A stretch of DNA of 5,681 nucleotides from Chthonomonas sp. UBA2387 (GCA_002343445.1 DDSP01000033.1:44804-50484); one strand, 5' to 3'; counted from the stretch's first letter, positions 1-5,681 are shown. Translations and numbers: made by a program. Notes: a model not told the origin generated them from the sequence alone.

Positions 1-1361
1 TCGCGCTTGACGGCCATCGCCTTCTCGTAGTCGGTCTCGGCGTCGGCGGCGACGTCTTGAGCCAATGCGCGCACCTGCGGGTCGATGCCAGCGGTCTCGT
101 AGGAAGGTGTCAGGCCGCTCGGCGGAGCGTCCGGCACCTTGGTCGGCGTGCCTTGCGCAATCAGCGCGCGCCCAGCGACGTCGCGCACCGGCTCGTTACG
201 GTTCAGGATGCCGACGGTCCCGTCGGATCGGGGTCTGAACTTGGATCGTTCAACGTCCAGGCCGATCACTTCGCCCGGCACGGGCAACGAGTCCAACGGT
301 GTCAGCAGACTGATTCGGAAGTCTTCGATGCGCGAGTTCAGCCGCCGTGCTCGTTGCTGAAAGCCCTGAACGGGGACCTCGAACCGGTCGCCGCTCTGGC
401 CCTCCCACTGGTCGCCCGCGTCGGCGGCCGATGAGCGCCGCGTCCAGCCACGACCGTTGTAAACGTTGTAGGTCTGGGTGCGCAGGTACATCGGCACGCT
501 GAGTTCGGCGGTCAGCACGGGCGTCTGCGAAAGACTGGTGGGTCCCTGCCCCACACGCACCGAGTCCGACTCGGAAGCCAATCCCAACGGGTTGCCCGGC
601 AACGCGCGGCTCTGCGGCACCTGAATGCGCACGAAGCCCGAAATGTCTTTCACGCTCGACTGGATGACCGGCGCGCCAAGCAGGCTGAGGACGATGATCA
701 CCGCGGCCGAGGCAAGCCCCCATTCCGGACCCGCCATCCACCTCCACGGGCCTTCCTTGAGCCGCTGGTTCGCCTTGCCGAGGTTGCCCACCAACTCGTG
801 ACGCTGCATGTCCAAGCCCGCGAAGCCGGAGGCCGCCGCCCGAGCGAGCATGACCCGACGGTGGGCGCGGGCGAACAACGTGGCCACGCACAACAAGAAC
901 ACGAAGAACAGGATCGTGGAGTTCGAGTAGGTGTCCCAGCACCCGACCAAACCGAACAGGGCAATGCTCGGCACGGCTTGGAACAACAGCGTCGAGTCGC
1001 TCCAGAGCGAGAAGCTCCCCAGAAGCATCATCCAGCAGAGGGCGTTGGCGATGAGCAGGGGCCTTGAAAAGCCGTCGTCGGGCAGGAGCGCGTTCAGCTC
1101 GTTGGTGGACGCGATCGCGACGATGGCCAGCACCGCATAGAGCCACCCGTCGGCCCGGCCCGCACCTGCCGCCAACGGGCGATGCAGAAGCATGCTGGCG
1201 ATCGTGCCGATCACGATGCCGAACACAAAGAACCAGCCGATGCCCGGGCTGGAAACGCCCATACCCGCCGAGTACGCCGCCAGAGCCGCGGCAAATCCCG
1301 ACAACAAGTAGTCCGCCGTCGTGATCTGGCTCTCGATGGGTTCGGCTGCGCGAGCTTTCAC
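1..1361 (-). CDS. TgpA-like membrane transglutaminase (DUF3488 N-terminal part), 3' end beyond window
   Basis: The first 453 codons of a membrane protein are present; the C-terminal part runs off the left edge. Reading from a GTG at 1361, residues 1-235 hold about six or seven hydrophobic segments (roughly 18-34, 40-60, 73-87, 101-120, 123-142, 148-163 and 214-233). A soluble, presumably extracytoplasmic stretch follows (about 235-453). The window ends in a helix of the type DPQVRALAQDVAADAETDYEKA, which in this family directly precedes the transglutaminase fold; the Cys-His-Asp triad would lie beyond the edge, so catalytic competence cannot be judged. The layout matches TgpA/DUF3488 proteins, and the upstream DUF58 and MoxR genes support this. 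The GTG is chosen because AGGAGG sits 7 nt before it and it overlaps the DUF58 stop as GTGA; the next in-frame ATG is residue 34, inside the first membrane segment. Role inferred: envelope-facing peptidase or cross-linking enzyme. Confidence 0.85.
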   Translation of the reverse strand, partial: MKARAAEPIESQITTADYLLSGFAAALAAYSAGMGVSSPGIGWFFVFGIVIGTIASMLLHRPLAAGAGRADGWLYAVLAIVAIASTNELNALLPDDGFSRPLLIANALCWMMLLGSFSLWSDSTLLFQAVPSIALFGLVGCWDTYSNSTILFFVFLLCVATLFARAHRRVMLARAAASGFAGLDMQRHELVGNLGKANQRLKEGPWRWMAGPEWGLASAAVIIVLSLLGAPVIQSSVKDISGFVRIQVPQSRALPGNPLGLASESDSVRVGQGPTSLSQTPVLTAELSVPMYLRTQTYNVYNGRGWTRRSSAADAGDQWEGQSGDRFEVPVQGFQQRARRLNSRIEDFRISLLTPLDSLPVPGEVIGLDVERSKFRPRSDGTVGILNRNEPVRDVAGRALIAQGTPTKVPDAPPSGLTPSYETAGIDPQVRALAQDVAADAETDYEKAMAVKR

Positions 1362-2566
1362 GCCGACACCTCCTGGCTTTCCAAGGGGTACGGCAGCACC
1401 GAGGGACTCATGCCCGCCGACTGAAGCCGAAGGATGTTCTCCTCGCTTGCGGCGCTGCCACCCTTGCGAACGCCTCCCGCCACGGAGGCGTCGTAGAGCA
1501 ATGGCCAGACTTGGATGTTGCGCGCGCGCAGGCTTTGAGCGGCCGCGATCAGGCCAGGGTCGTCCACGGCTTGGAATAGGAACACCACGGCTCCTGTGGG
1601 AACGCGCGGCGACAGCTCGATGAGTTCTTGGGCCAGTGTCCGCGATTCGTTGGCTTCGAGTTCGGCGAGCAAGTGGAGAATCTGGCGGTACCGCTCATGC
1701 GGCGCAAGGGTCTTGGGCTGGTCCTCCAGTTGGGGCAACTCGAGTTTGGCGCCCTCGCGCAGGAAGCGTTCGGCCAAGTAAGCGGCGTGCCCACACATGG
1801 CATCGAGCGTGGTGGCTCCCAACGGGCCGACCTCCGAACCGTGGGAACGTTGGAACAGGAACACGACCGACGCGTTCGAGCCCGTCTCGAACTCGCGGAC
1901 GAGGAGCCTTCCCGCCCGAGCGCTGCTGCGCCAGTGGACGAACCGAAGCGAGTCGCCATGGCTGTACTCCCGGACGCCGTAAGGTTCGATGCCGGGGCCG
2001 CGAGAGAGGCCAGAGGTCAAGTCGTTCAACCCCCAACCCGCCCCAGCGGGAAGGTCCACACTGACCGGAATCGGGGCCGGCAGGACCAACATCTCGGCGG
2101 ACTCGGTCTCGTAGTCCTTGGTCATGGTGACCAGGCCAAGCGCATCGGTCCCCGAGACCTGCACTCCCTTCCACGAGTGCTTGCCTCGCCTCATCGGGCG
2201 AAACTGATACTGCGTGCGGATGGGCTGCTCGGCCGAGGGTGCGATGGGCAGGCTGGGGGTCACCGATCGCGCCCCGATCTTCGCGCCGAGGTTGTCGCGC
2301 ACCGTGATCAGCGGGCGCCGGATGCGCAGGTCGCTTCCGACCAAGATCTCGACTTGGATGCGCTCGCCCTGGATGGCCGTCTCCGGCACAATCCGCTCGA
2401 ACTGGAGGCCCCGGACCGAAAGCCAGGCTTGCAGGCGCGACGCCGCGAGGGTCAGGATCATCGCCGTGCACATGTAGAACAGGGCGGCCGACCCCAGCAT
2501 GATGGCGACCATGAGCAAGAACAGCGCCGACGCCGTAATCGTCAGGCCGGCAATGCGGCTCATCAT
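1358..2566 (-). CDS. DUF58 domain membrane protein, MoxR partner
   Basis: A complete 402-residue protein. Residues 6-24 and 26-43 form two adjacent hydrophobic segments, a membrane hairpin that leaves the rest in the cytoplasm, as in the family. A beta-rich region follows, with the conserved D-x-L-G-L element at 141-145. The DUF58 signature lies at 193-227: G-V-R-E-Y (197-201), G-D (204-205), R-F-V-H-W (208-212), S-A-R (215-217) and V-R-E-F-E (223-227). After it comes a von Willebrand A-like half, where the usual metal-site motif D-x-S-x-S reads Q239-R-S241-H-G243, so a MIDAS metal site is probably absent. The ATG at 2566 is chosen over the adjacent ATG at 2563 because AGGAGG lies 10 nt before it. 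It follows the MoxR gene by 31 nt and overlaps the transglutaminase gene by 4 nt. Likely an adaptor between the ATPase and the membrane enzyme; biochemical function unknown. Confidence 0.93.
   Translation of the reverse strand: MMSRIAGLTITASALFLLMVAIMLGSAALFYMCTAMILTLAASRLQAWLSVRGLQFERIVPETAIQGERIQVEILVGSDLRIRRPLITVRDNLGAKIGARSVTPSLPIAPSAEQPIRTQYQFRPMRRGKHSWKGVQVSGTDALGLVTMTKDYETESAEMLVLPAPIPVSVDLPAGAGWGLNDLTSGLSRGPGIEPYGVREYSHGDSLRFVHWRSSARAGRLLVREFETGSNASVVFLFQRSHGSEVGPLGATTLDAMCGHAAYLAERFLREGAKLELPQLEDQPKTLAPHERYRQILHLLAELEANESRTLAQELIELSPRVPTGAVVFLFQAVDDPGLIAAAQSLRARNIQVWPLLYDASVAGGVRKGGSAASEENILRLQSAGMSPSVLPYPLESQEVSA
1369..1374 (-). promoter_or_regulatory. Ribosome binding site of transglutaminase gene
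   Basis: AGGAGG on the minus strand lies 7 nt before the GTG at 1361, inside the last codons of the DUF58 gene. It decides the GTG start, which overlaps the DUF58 stop codon. Confidence 0.8.
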
Positions 2567-2576
2567 CGCTCGTCCA

Positions 2577-2582
2577 CCTCCT
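2577..2582 (-). promoter_or_regulatory. Ribosome binding site of DUF58 gene
   Basis: AGGAGG on the minus strand, within AGGAGGTGG, lies 10 nt before the ATG at 2566 and in the 31-nt gap after the MoxR gene. It favours the first of two adjacent ATGs. Confidence 0.8.
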
Positions 2583-2597
2583 GCGAGTGCTCCGCCA

Positions 2598-3572
2598 TCA
2601 GACGGGCACCGGAGCGGCGACCGAATCCACCAGATCGCCGATGATGTCGTCGGCCGTGACGCCGCGTGCCCGCGACTCGCCGCGAGGAATCACACGGTGC
2701 GCCAGAACCGCGACGGCGAGTTCCTTCACTTCGTCGGGCCGAACGTAGTCGCTGCCGTCCATGGCCGCCTTGGCCTGAGCGGCGCGCATCAGGTGCAACG
2801 ATCCCCGAGGCGAGGCGCCCATCGCGAGCAAACCGCTCGACCGAGTGGTCTGCACGATGTCCACGATGTACTGCCGCACACTCTCGTGGACAAAGACGTT
2901 CTTGACTTCCTTCTGGAGTGCGAGGATGTCCGCGAGCGTGGCCACCACGCCCACACGGTCGAGCGGGTTCTCGCTGACACGCTCCGAGAGGATCTCTACC
3001 TCGTTCTCTTTGGAGGGGTAACCGATGGCGACGCGCATGAAGAAGCGGTCCATCTGCGCTTCAGGCAGCGGATACGTGCCCGTGAGTTCGACCGAGTTCT
3101 GGGTGGCGATGACGAAGAAGGGCTCGGGCAATCGGCGCGTGACGCCGTCGCTGGTGACCTGTCGCTCCTCCATGGCCTCCAAGAGGGCCGACTGCGTCTT
3201 GGGCGTGGCGCGGTTGATTTCGTCCGCGAGCACCACGTTGCCGAACACGGGACCGGGCCGAAACTCGAATTCGGTGGACTTCTGGTTGAAGATGCTCGAG
3301 CCCGTGATGTCGGCGGGCAGTAGGTCGGGCGTGAACTGAATGCGTCGGAACTCGCCGCCGATGCTCTGCGCGAGCGCCTTGGCCAGCGTGGTTTTGCCGA
3401 CGCCGGGAATGTCTTCGATCAGCAGGTGCCCCCCCGAGAGCAGGGCGATGACGGCGTCCTGGACGGTCTCTCTCTTGCCCACGATGGCTTTCTCGACTTC
3501 CTGAACGATGCGGTTGGCGGTCTCGGTGAGTTGGGACAAGCTGGAGGACTCGTGGGTCATCGTCGTCATCAT
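2598..3572 (-). CDS. MoxR-family AAA+ ATPase
   Basis: A complete 324-residue cytoplasmic ATPase, near the usual MoxR length. In order: a helical N-terminus with the family element I-V-G-K (30-33), Walker A D-I-P-G-V-G-K-T (54-61), Walker B V-V-L-A-D-E-I-N (113-120, D117/E118), sensor 1 in A-T-Q-N (156-159), the G-T-Y-P-L-P-E-A-Q-M-D-R-F segment (165-177) with R176 as likely arginine finger, and sensor 2 in G-A-S-P-R (252-256). All nucleotide-handling residues appear intact. It is first in a minus-strand operon with DUF58 and transglutaminase genes, where MoxR ATPases are thought to remodel or mature partner complexes; no substrate is evident here. Start choice is uncertain: ATGs lie at 3572, 3569 and 3560, none with a well-placed Shine-Dalgarno sequence. 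The ATG at 3560 (giving 320 residues) has a TATGAT hexamer 7 nt upstream and may be the true, leaderless start. Confidence 0.95.
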   Translation of the reverse strand: MMTTMTHESSSLSQLTETANRIVQEVEKAIVGKRETVQDAVIALLSGGHLLIEDIPGVGKTTLAKALAQSIGGEFRRIQFTPDLLPADITGSSIFNQKSTEFEFRPGPVFGNVVLADEINRATPKTQSALLEAMEERQVTSDGVTRRLPEPFFVIATQNSVELTGTYPLPEAQMDRFFMRVAIGYPSKENEVEILSERVSENPLDRVGVVATLADILALQKEVKNVFVHESVRQYIVDIVQTTRSSGLLAMGASPRGSLHLMRAAQAKAAMDGSDYVRPDEVKELAVAVLAHRVIPRGESRARGVTADDIIGDLVDSVAAPVPV

Positions 3573-3573
3573 A
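3568..3573 (-). promoter_or_regulatory. Possible -10 element for a leaderless MoxR transcript
   Basis: On the minus strand TATGAT (one mismatch to TATAAT) ends 7 nt before the ATG at 3560, the third ATG of the MoxR frame. It has the same geometry as the hexamer in front of the kinase gene. If used, the two upstream ATGs at 3572 and 3569 would be outside or at the edge of the transcript. A -35 match (TTGGCG at 3587-3592) is too close, with only 13 nt between, to be convincing. Confidence 0.35.
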
Positions 3574-3635
3574 TCGCCTACTGAGACGCCAAAACCCGCC
3601 CGAAGGTCTGATTCCGGTCGTCAATGTCGTATCTA

Positions 3636-3655
3636 TATGCGCCGTGGGGCGCGTA
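3636..3655. repeat. Imperfect palindrome in the divergent intergenic region, possible operator
   Basis: An 8-4-8 inverted repeat, TATGCGCC - GTGG - GGCGCGTA, with seven of eight positions pairing and one T/G mismatch. It lies near the middle of the 158-nt region between the MoxR and kinase genes and next to the AT-rich stretch at 3630-3638. It could be a binding site for a dimeric regulator or a small hairpin. There is no T-run on either side, so it is not a typical intrinsic terminator. Confidence 0.4.
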
Positions 3656-3717
3656 AGTTCCGCGAACCGTCGCAGTGGTCCCAAGGTCACGGGTCGTCGC
3701 GGGGGCTGCGATCCGGA

Positions 3718-3723
3718 TAGAAT
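3718..3723 (+). promoter_or_regulatory. Possible -10 element for a leaderless kinase transcript
   Basis: TAGAAT ends 7 nt before the kinase ATG at 3731, so transcription from it would start at or next to the A of the start codon. No Shine-Dalgarno sequence precedes this ATG, which fits leaderless translation. No recognisable -35 box is seen 16-18 nt upstream. A more distant AT-rich stretch at 3630-3638 (TATCTATAT) is an alternative promoter core with a leader of about 90 nt. Confidence 0.4.
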
Positions 3724-3730
3724 CGCGTCA

Positions 3731-4756
3731 ATGACCGATCTTGTCGTGGGCGTGGACTTGGGCGGCACCAACGTGCGCGCCTGTGTCTACGACCCGCAGG
3801 GCGTACCCGCCACCGAAGCCTTCAGCCAACCCTCGCGCGCCCAAGAAGGCGTCGAGCCCGTCTTGGACGCCTTGGCCGAGGTGATCCAACGCGCGATGGC
3901 CACCGCGCCCGAGCATCCGCGGGCCGTCGGCATCGCGATCCCCGGCCACATCGACAACGCCACGGGCGTCGTTCGGTGGGCGCCCAACTTCGGCAAGACC
4001 GTGGACGGTGTGTTCCGGTACTGGCTGGACGTGCCCATTCGCGAGCCGTTGCAGCGCCGCATCGCCTTGCCCATCGCGATGGACAACGACGCCAACATGG
4101 CCGCGTTGGGCGAGTATCGGTTCGGTACGGGCCGGAATCAGGCTCGGGGCCTGGTCATGTTCACGCTCGGTACCGGCGTCGGCGGCGGCGTGGTGCTCGC
4201 GCCGCAATGTGTTCTGGGTGATGCGCGCGGCCCTTTGATCCTCATCGGTGGGAACACGGGCGGCGCCGAACTCGGCCACATGTGCATCAACGAGGCGGGC
4301 GTCGAGTGCAACGCGGGAACCTACGGCGCGGTCGAGAGCTACTGCCAACGCGACGCCATCATCCGCCGCGCGCAGCATCAACTCCGCCGGGGCCGGAAGT
4401 CGCTTCTCAACGACTTGTGCGAAGGCGACCTTTCCAAGATCAGCCCGCGCCTGATCTCCGAGGCCGCCGCCCAAGGCGACGAAGTCGCCATCGAGGTGTT
4501 CGCCGAGGTCGGCCGATTCTTGGGCATCGCCATCGCCAACATGATCAACGTGTTCGCACCCGAGGTGGTCGCCGTGGGTGGCCAGATCGCCAAGGCGGGC
4601 GAGTTGATCCTGGGGCCCGCCCGCCAATCGGCGCGCAAGGTGGCCGTGCCCCAACTCTACGATTTCGCCCAGATCGTGCAAGCCGAGCAGATCGAAGACG
4701 CCGGCATGCTGGGCGCGGCGGCCCTGGCCCAGGAGAGCCTGAAATGGAACCGATAA
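3731..4756 (+). CDS. ROK-family sugar kinase (glucokinase-like), atypical zinc motif
   Basis: A complete 341-residue protein of the ROK branch of the actin-like ATPase fold, probably phosphorylating a hexose such as glucose or an N-acetylated amino sugar in the cytoplasm; the substrate cannot be told from sequence. Visible motifs: phosphate-1 loop D-L-G-G-T-N (9-14), catalytic N119-D120 in D-N-D-A-N, phosphate-2 loop G-T-G-V-G-G-G (147-153), sugar-binding E180-L-G-H183, and adenosine motif V-A-V-G-G (280-284). The usual C-x-C-G-x-x-G-C-x-E zinc motif reads C193-N-A195-G-T-Y-G-A200-V-E202: two of three cysteines are alanine. About ten extra residues (roughly 164-175) lie between the phosphate-2 loop and E180. 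The ATG is chosen because the family begins within a few residues of the D-L-G-G-T loop. In-frame GTG extension to 3644 adds 29 residues without family character. No Shine-Dalgarno site precedes it; TAGAAT lies 7 nt upstream. It overlaps the next gene by 13 nt. Confidence 0.93.
   Translation: MTDLVVGVDLGGTNVRACVYDPQGVPATEAFSQPSRAQEGVEPVLDALAEVIQRAMATAPEHPRAVGIAIPGHIDNATGVVRWAPNFGKTVDGVFRYWLDVPIREPLQRRIALPIAMDNDANMAALGEYRFGTGRNQARGLVMFTLGTGVGGGVVLAPQCVLGDARGPLILIGGNTGGAELGHMCINEAGVECNAGTYGAVESYCQRDAIIRRAQHQLRRGRKSLLNDLCEGDLSKISPRLISEAAAQGDEVAIEVFAEVGRFLGIAIANMINVFAPEVVAVGGQIAKAGELILGPARQSARKVAVPQLYDFAQIVQAEQIEDAGMLGAAALAQESLKWNR
4731..4735 (+). promoter_or_regulatory. Ribosome binding site of the 41-residue gene
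   Basis: AGGAG inside the end of the kinase gene, 8 nt before the ATG at 4744. It is the main evidence that this small frame is translated. Confidence 0.6.
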
Positions 4757-4869
4757 ACCCCGAAACGCCCGACACGCTGAACATGGAGGTCACGGAACTG
4801 ACCATCGAGGGCGAACGCCGCCTGCTGTTGTTCGAGTTCGAGGATGTTTCCTCCGAGACCGAGGGCTAG
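4744..4869 (+). CDS. Small acidic protein of unknown function (41 residues)
   Basis: I do not recognise a family. The 41-residue product starts at an ATG inside the last codons of the ROK kinase gene (13-nt overlap) and has AGGAG at 4731-4735, 8 nt before it, which is a strong and well-placed ribosome site. It ends 6 nt before the deacetylase gene, in the same frame. The product is strongly acidic (12 Asp/Glu against 2 Arg), has a Pro-rich first third (P3, P6, P9) and then alternating polar and hydrophobic residues at about 14-22 and 25-33 separated by G-E-R, as in a two-strand beta hairpin. There is no Cys, no signal peptide and no membrane segment. The coupling suggests a product made together with the kinase, perhaps a partner or regulator; this is inference. 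The alternative is a chance open frame in GC-rich DNA, which the ribosome site and exact packing argue against. Confidence 0.65.
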   Translation: MEPINPETPDTLNMEVTELTIEGERRLLLFEFEDVSSETEG

Positions 4870-4875
4870 CCGACC

Positions 4876-5681
4876 ATGCTGCCCCGGTTCTACTACCACC
4901 CGCGCATGCTGGGCTACGACTTCGGTCCGCGTCATCCGCTCAAGCCTGAGCGCCTGCGCCGCACGATCGAATTGCTGGAGGCGCTTGGTCAGACCGAGTT
5001 CCTCGACCCGGGGCTTGACGCACGGGACGACGTCTTGCGCGTTCACGACCTCGAGTACGTGGGAGCCGTGGCCCTGATCGGCTCGGGTATGGCGCCCTCG
5101 CAAGGCTTCGAGAGCAAGTTCGGCTTCGGCTCGCTGGACAACCCGTCGTTCCCTGGCGTCTACGAGGCATCGCTGGCGTATTCGGCAGGCTCGGCTGCGG
5201 CTGCCCGAGACGTCCGCGACGGAGCCCCGCTGGCGTTCAACATCTCTGGGGGGCTGCACCACGCCCATCGAAACAAGGCCAGCGGGTTCTGCGTTTTCGA
5301 CGACCCTGCCATCGCGCTTCACATCCTGCGGGAGCGGTTCGACCGCGTCGCCTACGTGGACATCGACCTGCACCATGGCGACGGCGTGCAGTGGATGTTC
5401 TACGACGACCCCAACGTGCTGACGTGCAGCATCCATCAGGAGGGCAGCCGCTTCTTCCCCGGCACAGGATGGGTTGAAGAGTGCGGCCCCGTGTTCACCA
5501 GCGTCAATGCGCCACTCCAATCGGGGACGACGGGCGACGTTTGGCTGGGAGCGTTCGAGCGTATCGTGATGGATGCTCTGGGCCGGTTCCAGCCCCAAGC
5601 GATCGTGCTGCAGATGGGAACGGACGCGCACGAGTACGACCCCCTTGGCGGTTTGCGGCTCGCCGCACAAGAGTGGCTGGG
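4876..5681 (+). CDS. acuC: AcuC/class I histone-deacetylase-like zinc deacetylase, 3' end beyond window
   Basis: The first 268 codons of an arginase-fold deacetylase are present; the frame is open to the right edge. The family removes acyl groups from lysine or from small amides; bacterial AcuC deacetylates acetyl-CoA synthetase in species where it was studied, and the substrate here is unknown. Visible motifs: Y-D-F-G-P-R-H-P-L-K-P-E-R-L (14-27), the His pair H128-H129 in G-G-L-H-H-A, A-S-G-F-C (135-139), charge-relay and zinc residues in D162-I-D164-L-H166-H-G-D169-G, F-F-P-G-T-G (193-198), and third zinc ligand D250 in T-D-A-H-x-Y-D-P-L-G-G-L. By homology D164, H166 and D250 bind zinc. The catalytic tyrosine region lies beyond the window. 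The usual Asn in F-C-x-x-N-D is Asp here (D142). A GAGG at 4861-4864 lies 11 nt before the ATG. The gene begins 6 nt after the 41-residue gene, so it is probably co-transcribed with the kinase. The acuC name rests on similarity only. Confidence 0.88.
   Translation, partial: MLPRFYYHPRMLGYDFGPRHPLKPERLRRTIELLEALGQTEFLDPGLDARDDVLRVHDLEYVGAVALIGSGMAPSQGFESKFGFGSLDNPSFPGVYEASLAYSAGSAAAARDVRDGAPLAFNISGGLHHAHRNKASGFCVFDDPAIALHILRERFDRVAYVDIDLHHGDGVQWMFYDDPNVLTCSIHQEGSRFFPGTGWVEECGPVFTSVNAPLQSGTTGDVWLGAFERIVMDALGRFQPQAIVLQMGTDAHEYDPLGGLRLAAQEWL

Noticed and set aside
250..1146. Open frame of 298 codons on the minus strand inside the transglutaminase gene in another frame
   Set aside because: It is rich in Arg, Gly and Ala with no motif. 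The overlapping frame starting at 1361 has membrane segments, the right start signal and the expected operon position.
1628..2644. Open frame of 338 codons on the plus strand, antisense to the DUF58 gene
   Set aside because: It is an Arg-rich product without fold-like hydrophobic pattern, and the DUF58 frame opposite has its full signature and ribosome site.
3639..3652. GC-rich hairpin as an intrinsic terminator
   Set aside because: The stem is only five perfect pairs (about eight with a mismatch), has no T-run on either side, and lies between divergent gene starts where no transcript should end.
3668..3700. Two copies of CGTCGC as a direct repeat before the kinase
   Set aside because: Six-base GC-rich words recur by chance in this composition and the flanks do not match.
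3644..3730. Upstream in-frame GTG extension of the sugar kinase by 29 residues
   Set aside because: The extension is basic and Ser/Gly-rich with no family counterpart, and ROK kinases begin just before the D-L-G-G-T loop, as the ATG at 3731 gives.
3728..4681. Open frame of 317 codons on the minus strand, antisense to the sugar kinase
   Set aside because: It is His- and Gly-rich with no domain character, and the opposite strand encodes a complete ROK kinase with all catalytic motifs. Such long antisense frames are usual in GC-rich DNA.
4657..5670. Open frame of 337 codons on the minus strand across the small gene and the deacetylase
   Set aside because: It has no recognisable motif, and the plus strand carries the deacetylase active-site motifs throughout.

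Overview
This is a GC-rich, densely packed bacterial window with five protein genes, two of them cut by the window edges, arranged around one short divergent intergenic region at about 3573-3730. Protein motifs place no genome securely. The high GC, the strong AGGAGG ribosome sites inside operons and the apparent leaderless starts at operon heads would fit groups such as Armatimonadota, Deinococcota, Planctomycetota or Actinomycetota; this is a weak inference.

Left arm (minus strand, read from 3572 down to 1): a tight three-gene operon made of a MoxR-family AAA+ ATPase, a membrane-anchored DUF58 protein and a TgpA-like membrane transglutaminase (DUF3488 membrane part plus an extracytoplasmic region; the catalytic transglutaminase core lies beyond the left edge). 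This is the widespread MoxR/DUF58/transglutaminase cassette. The ATPase is thought to act as a chaperone-like remodeller, the DUF58 protein as its membrane adaptor, and the transglutaminase-like enzyme as the envelope-facing effector. Spacing is 31 nt between the first two genes and a 4-nt GTGA overlap between the second and third; the DUF58 and transglutaminase genes have AGGAGG sites.

Right arm (plus strand, from 3731 to the right edge): a ROK-family sugar kinase, an unrecognised 41-residue acidic protein translationally coupled to it, and the first 268 residues of an AcuC/class I histone-deacetylase-like zinc deacetylase, all packed as one likely operon. The kinase keeps its ATP and sugar residues but has lost two of the three cysteines of the ROK zinc motif and carries an extra loop before its ExGH motif.

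The intergenic region holds an 8-4-8 imperfect palindrome near its midpoint and, at each end, a -10-like hexamer exactly 7 nt before an ATG, which suggests that both operons start with leaderless transcripts. I see no tRNA, rRNA, CRISPR array, insertion sequence or convincing terminator. Apart from these points the gene content is conventional; no clearly new multi-gene system is evident.
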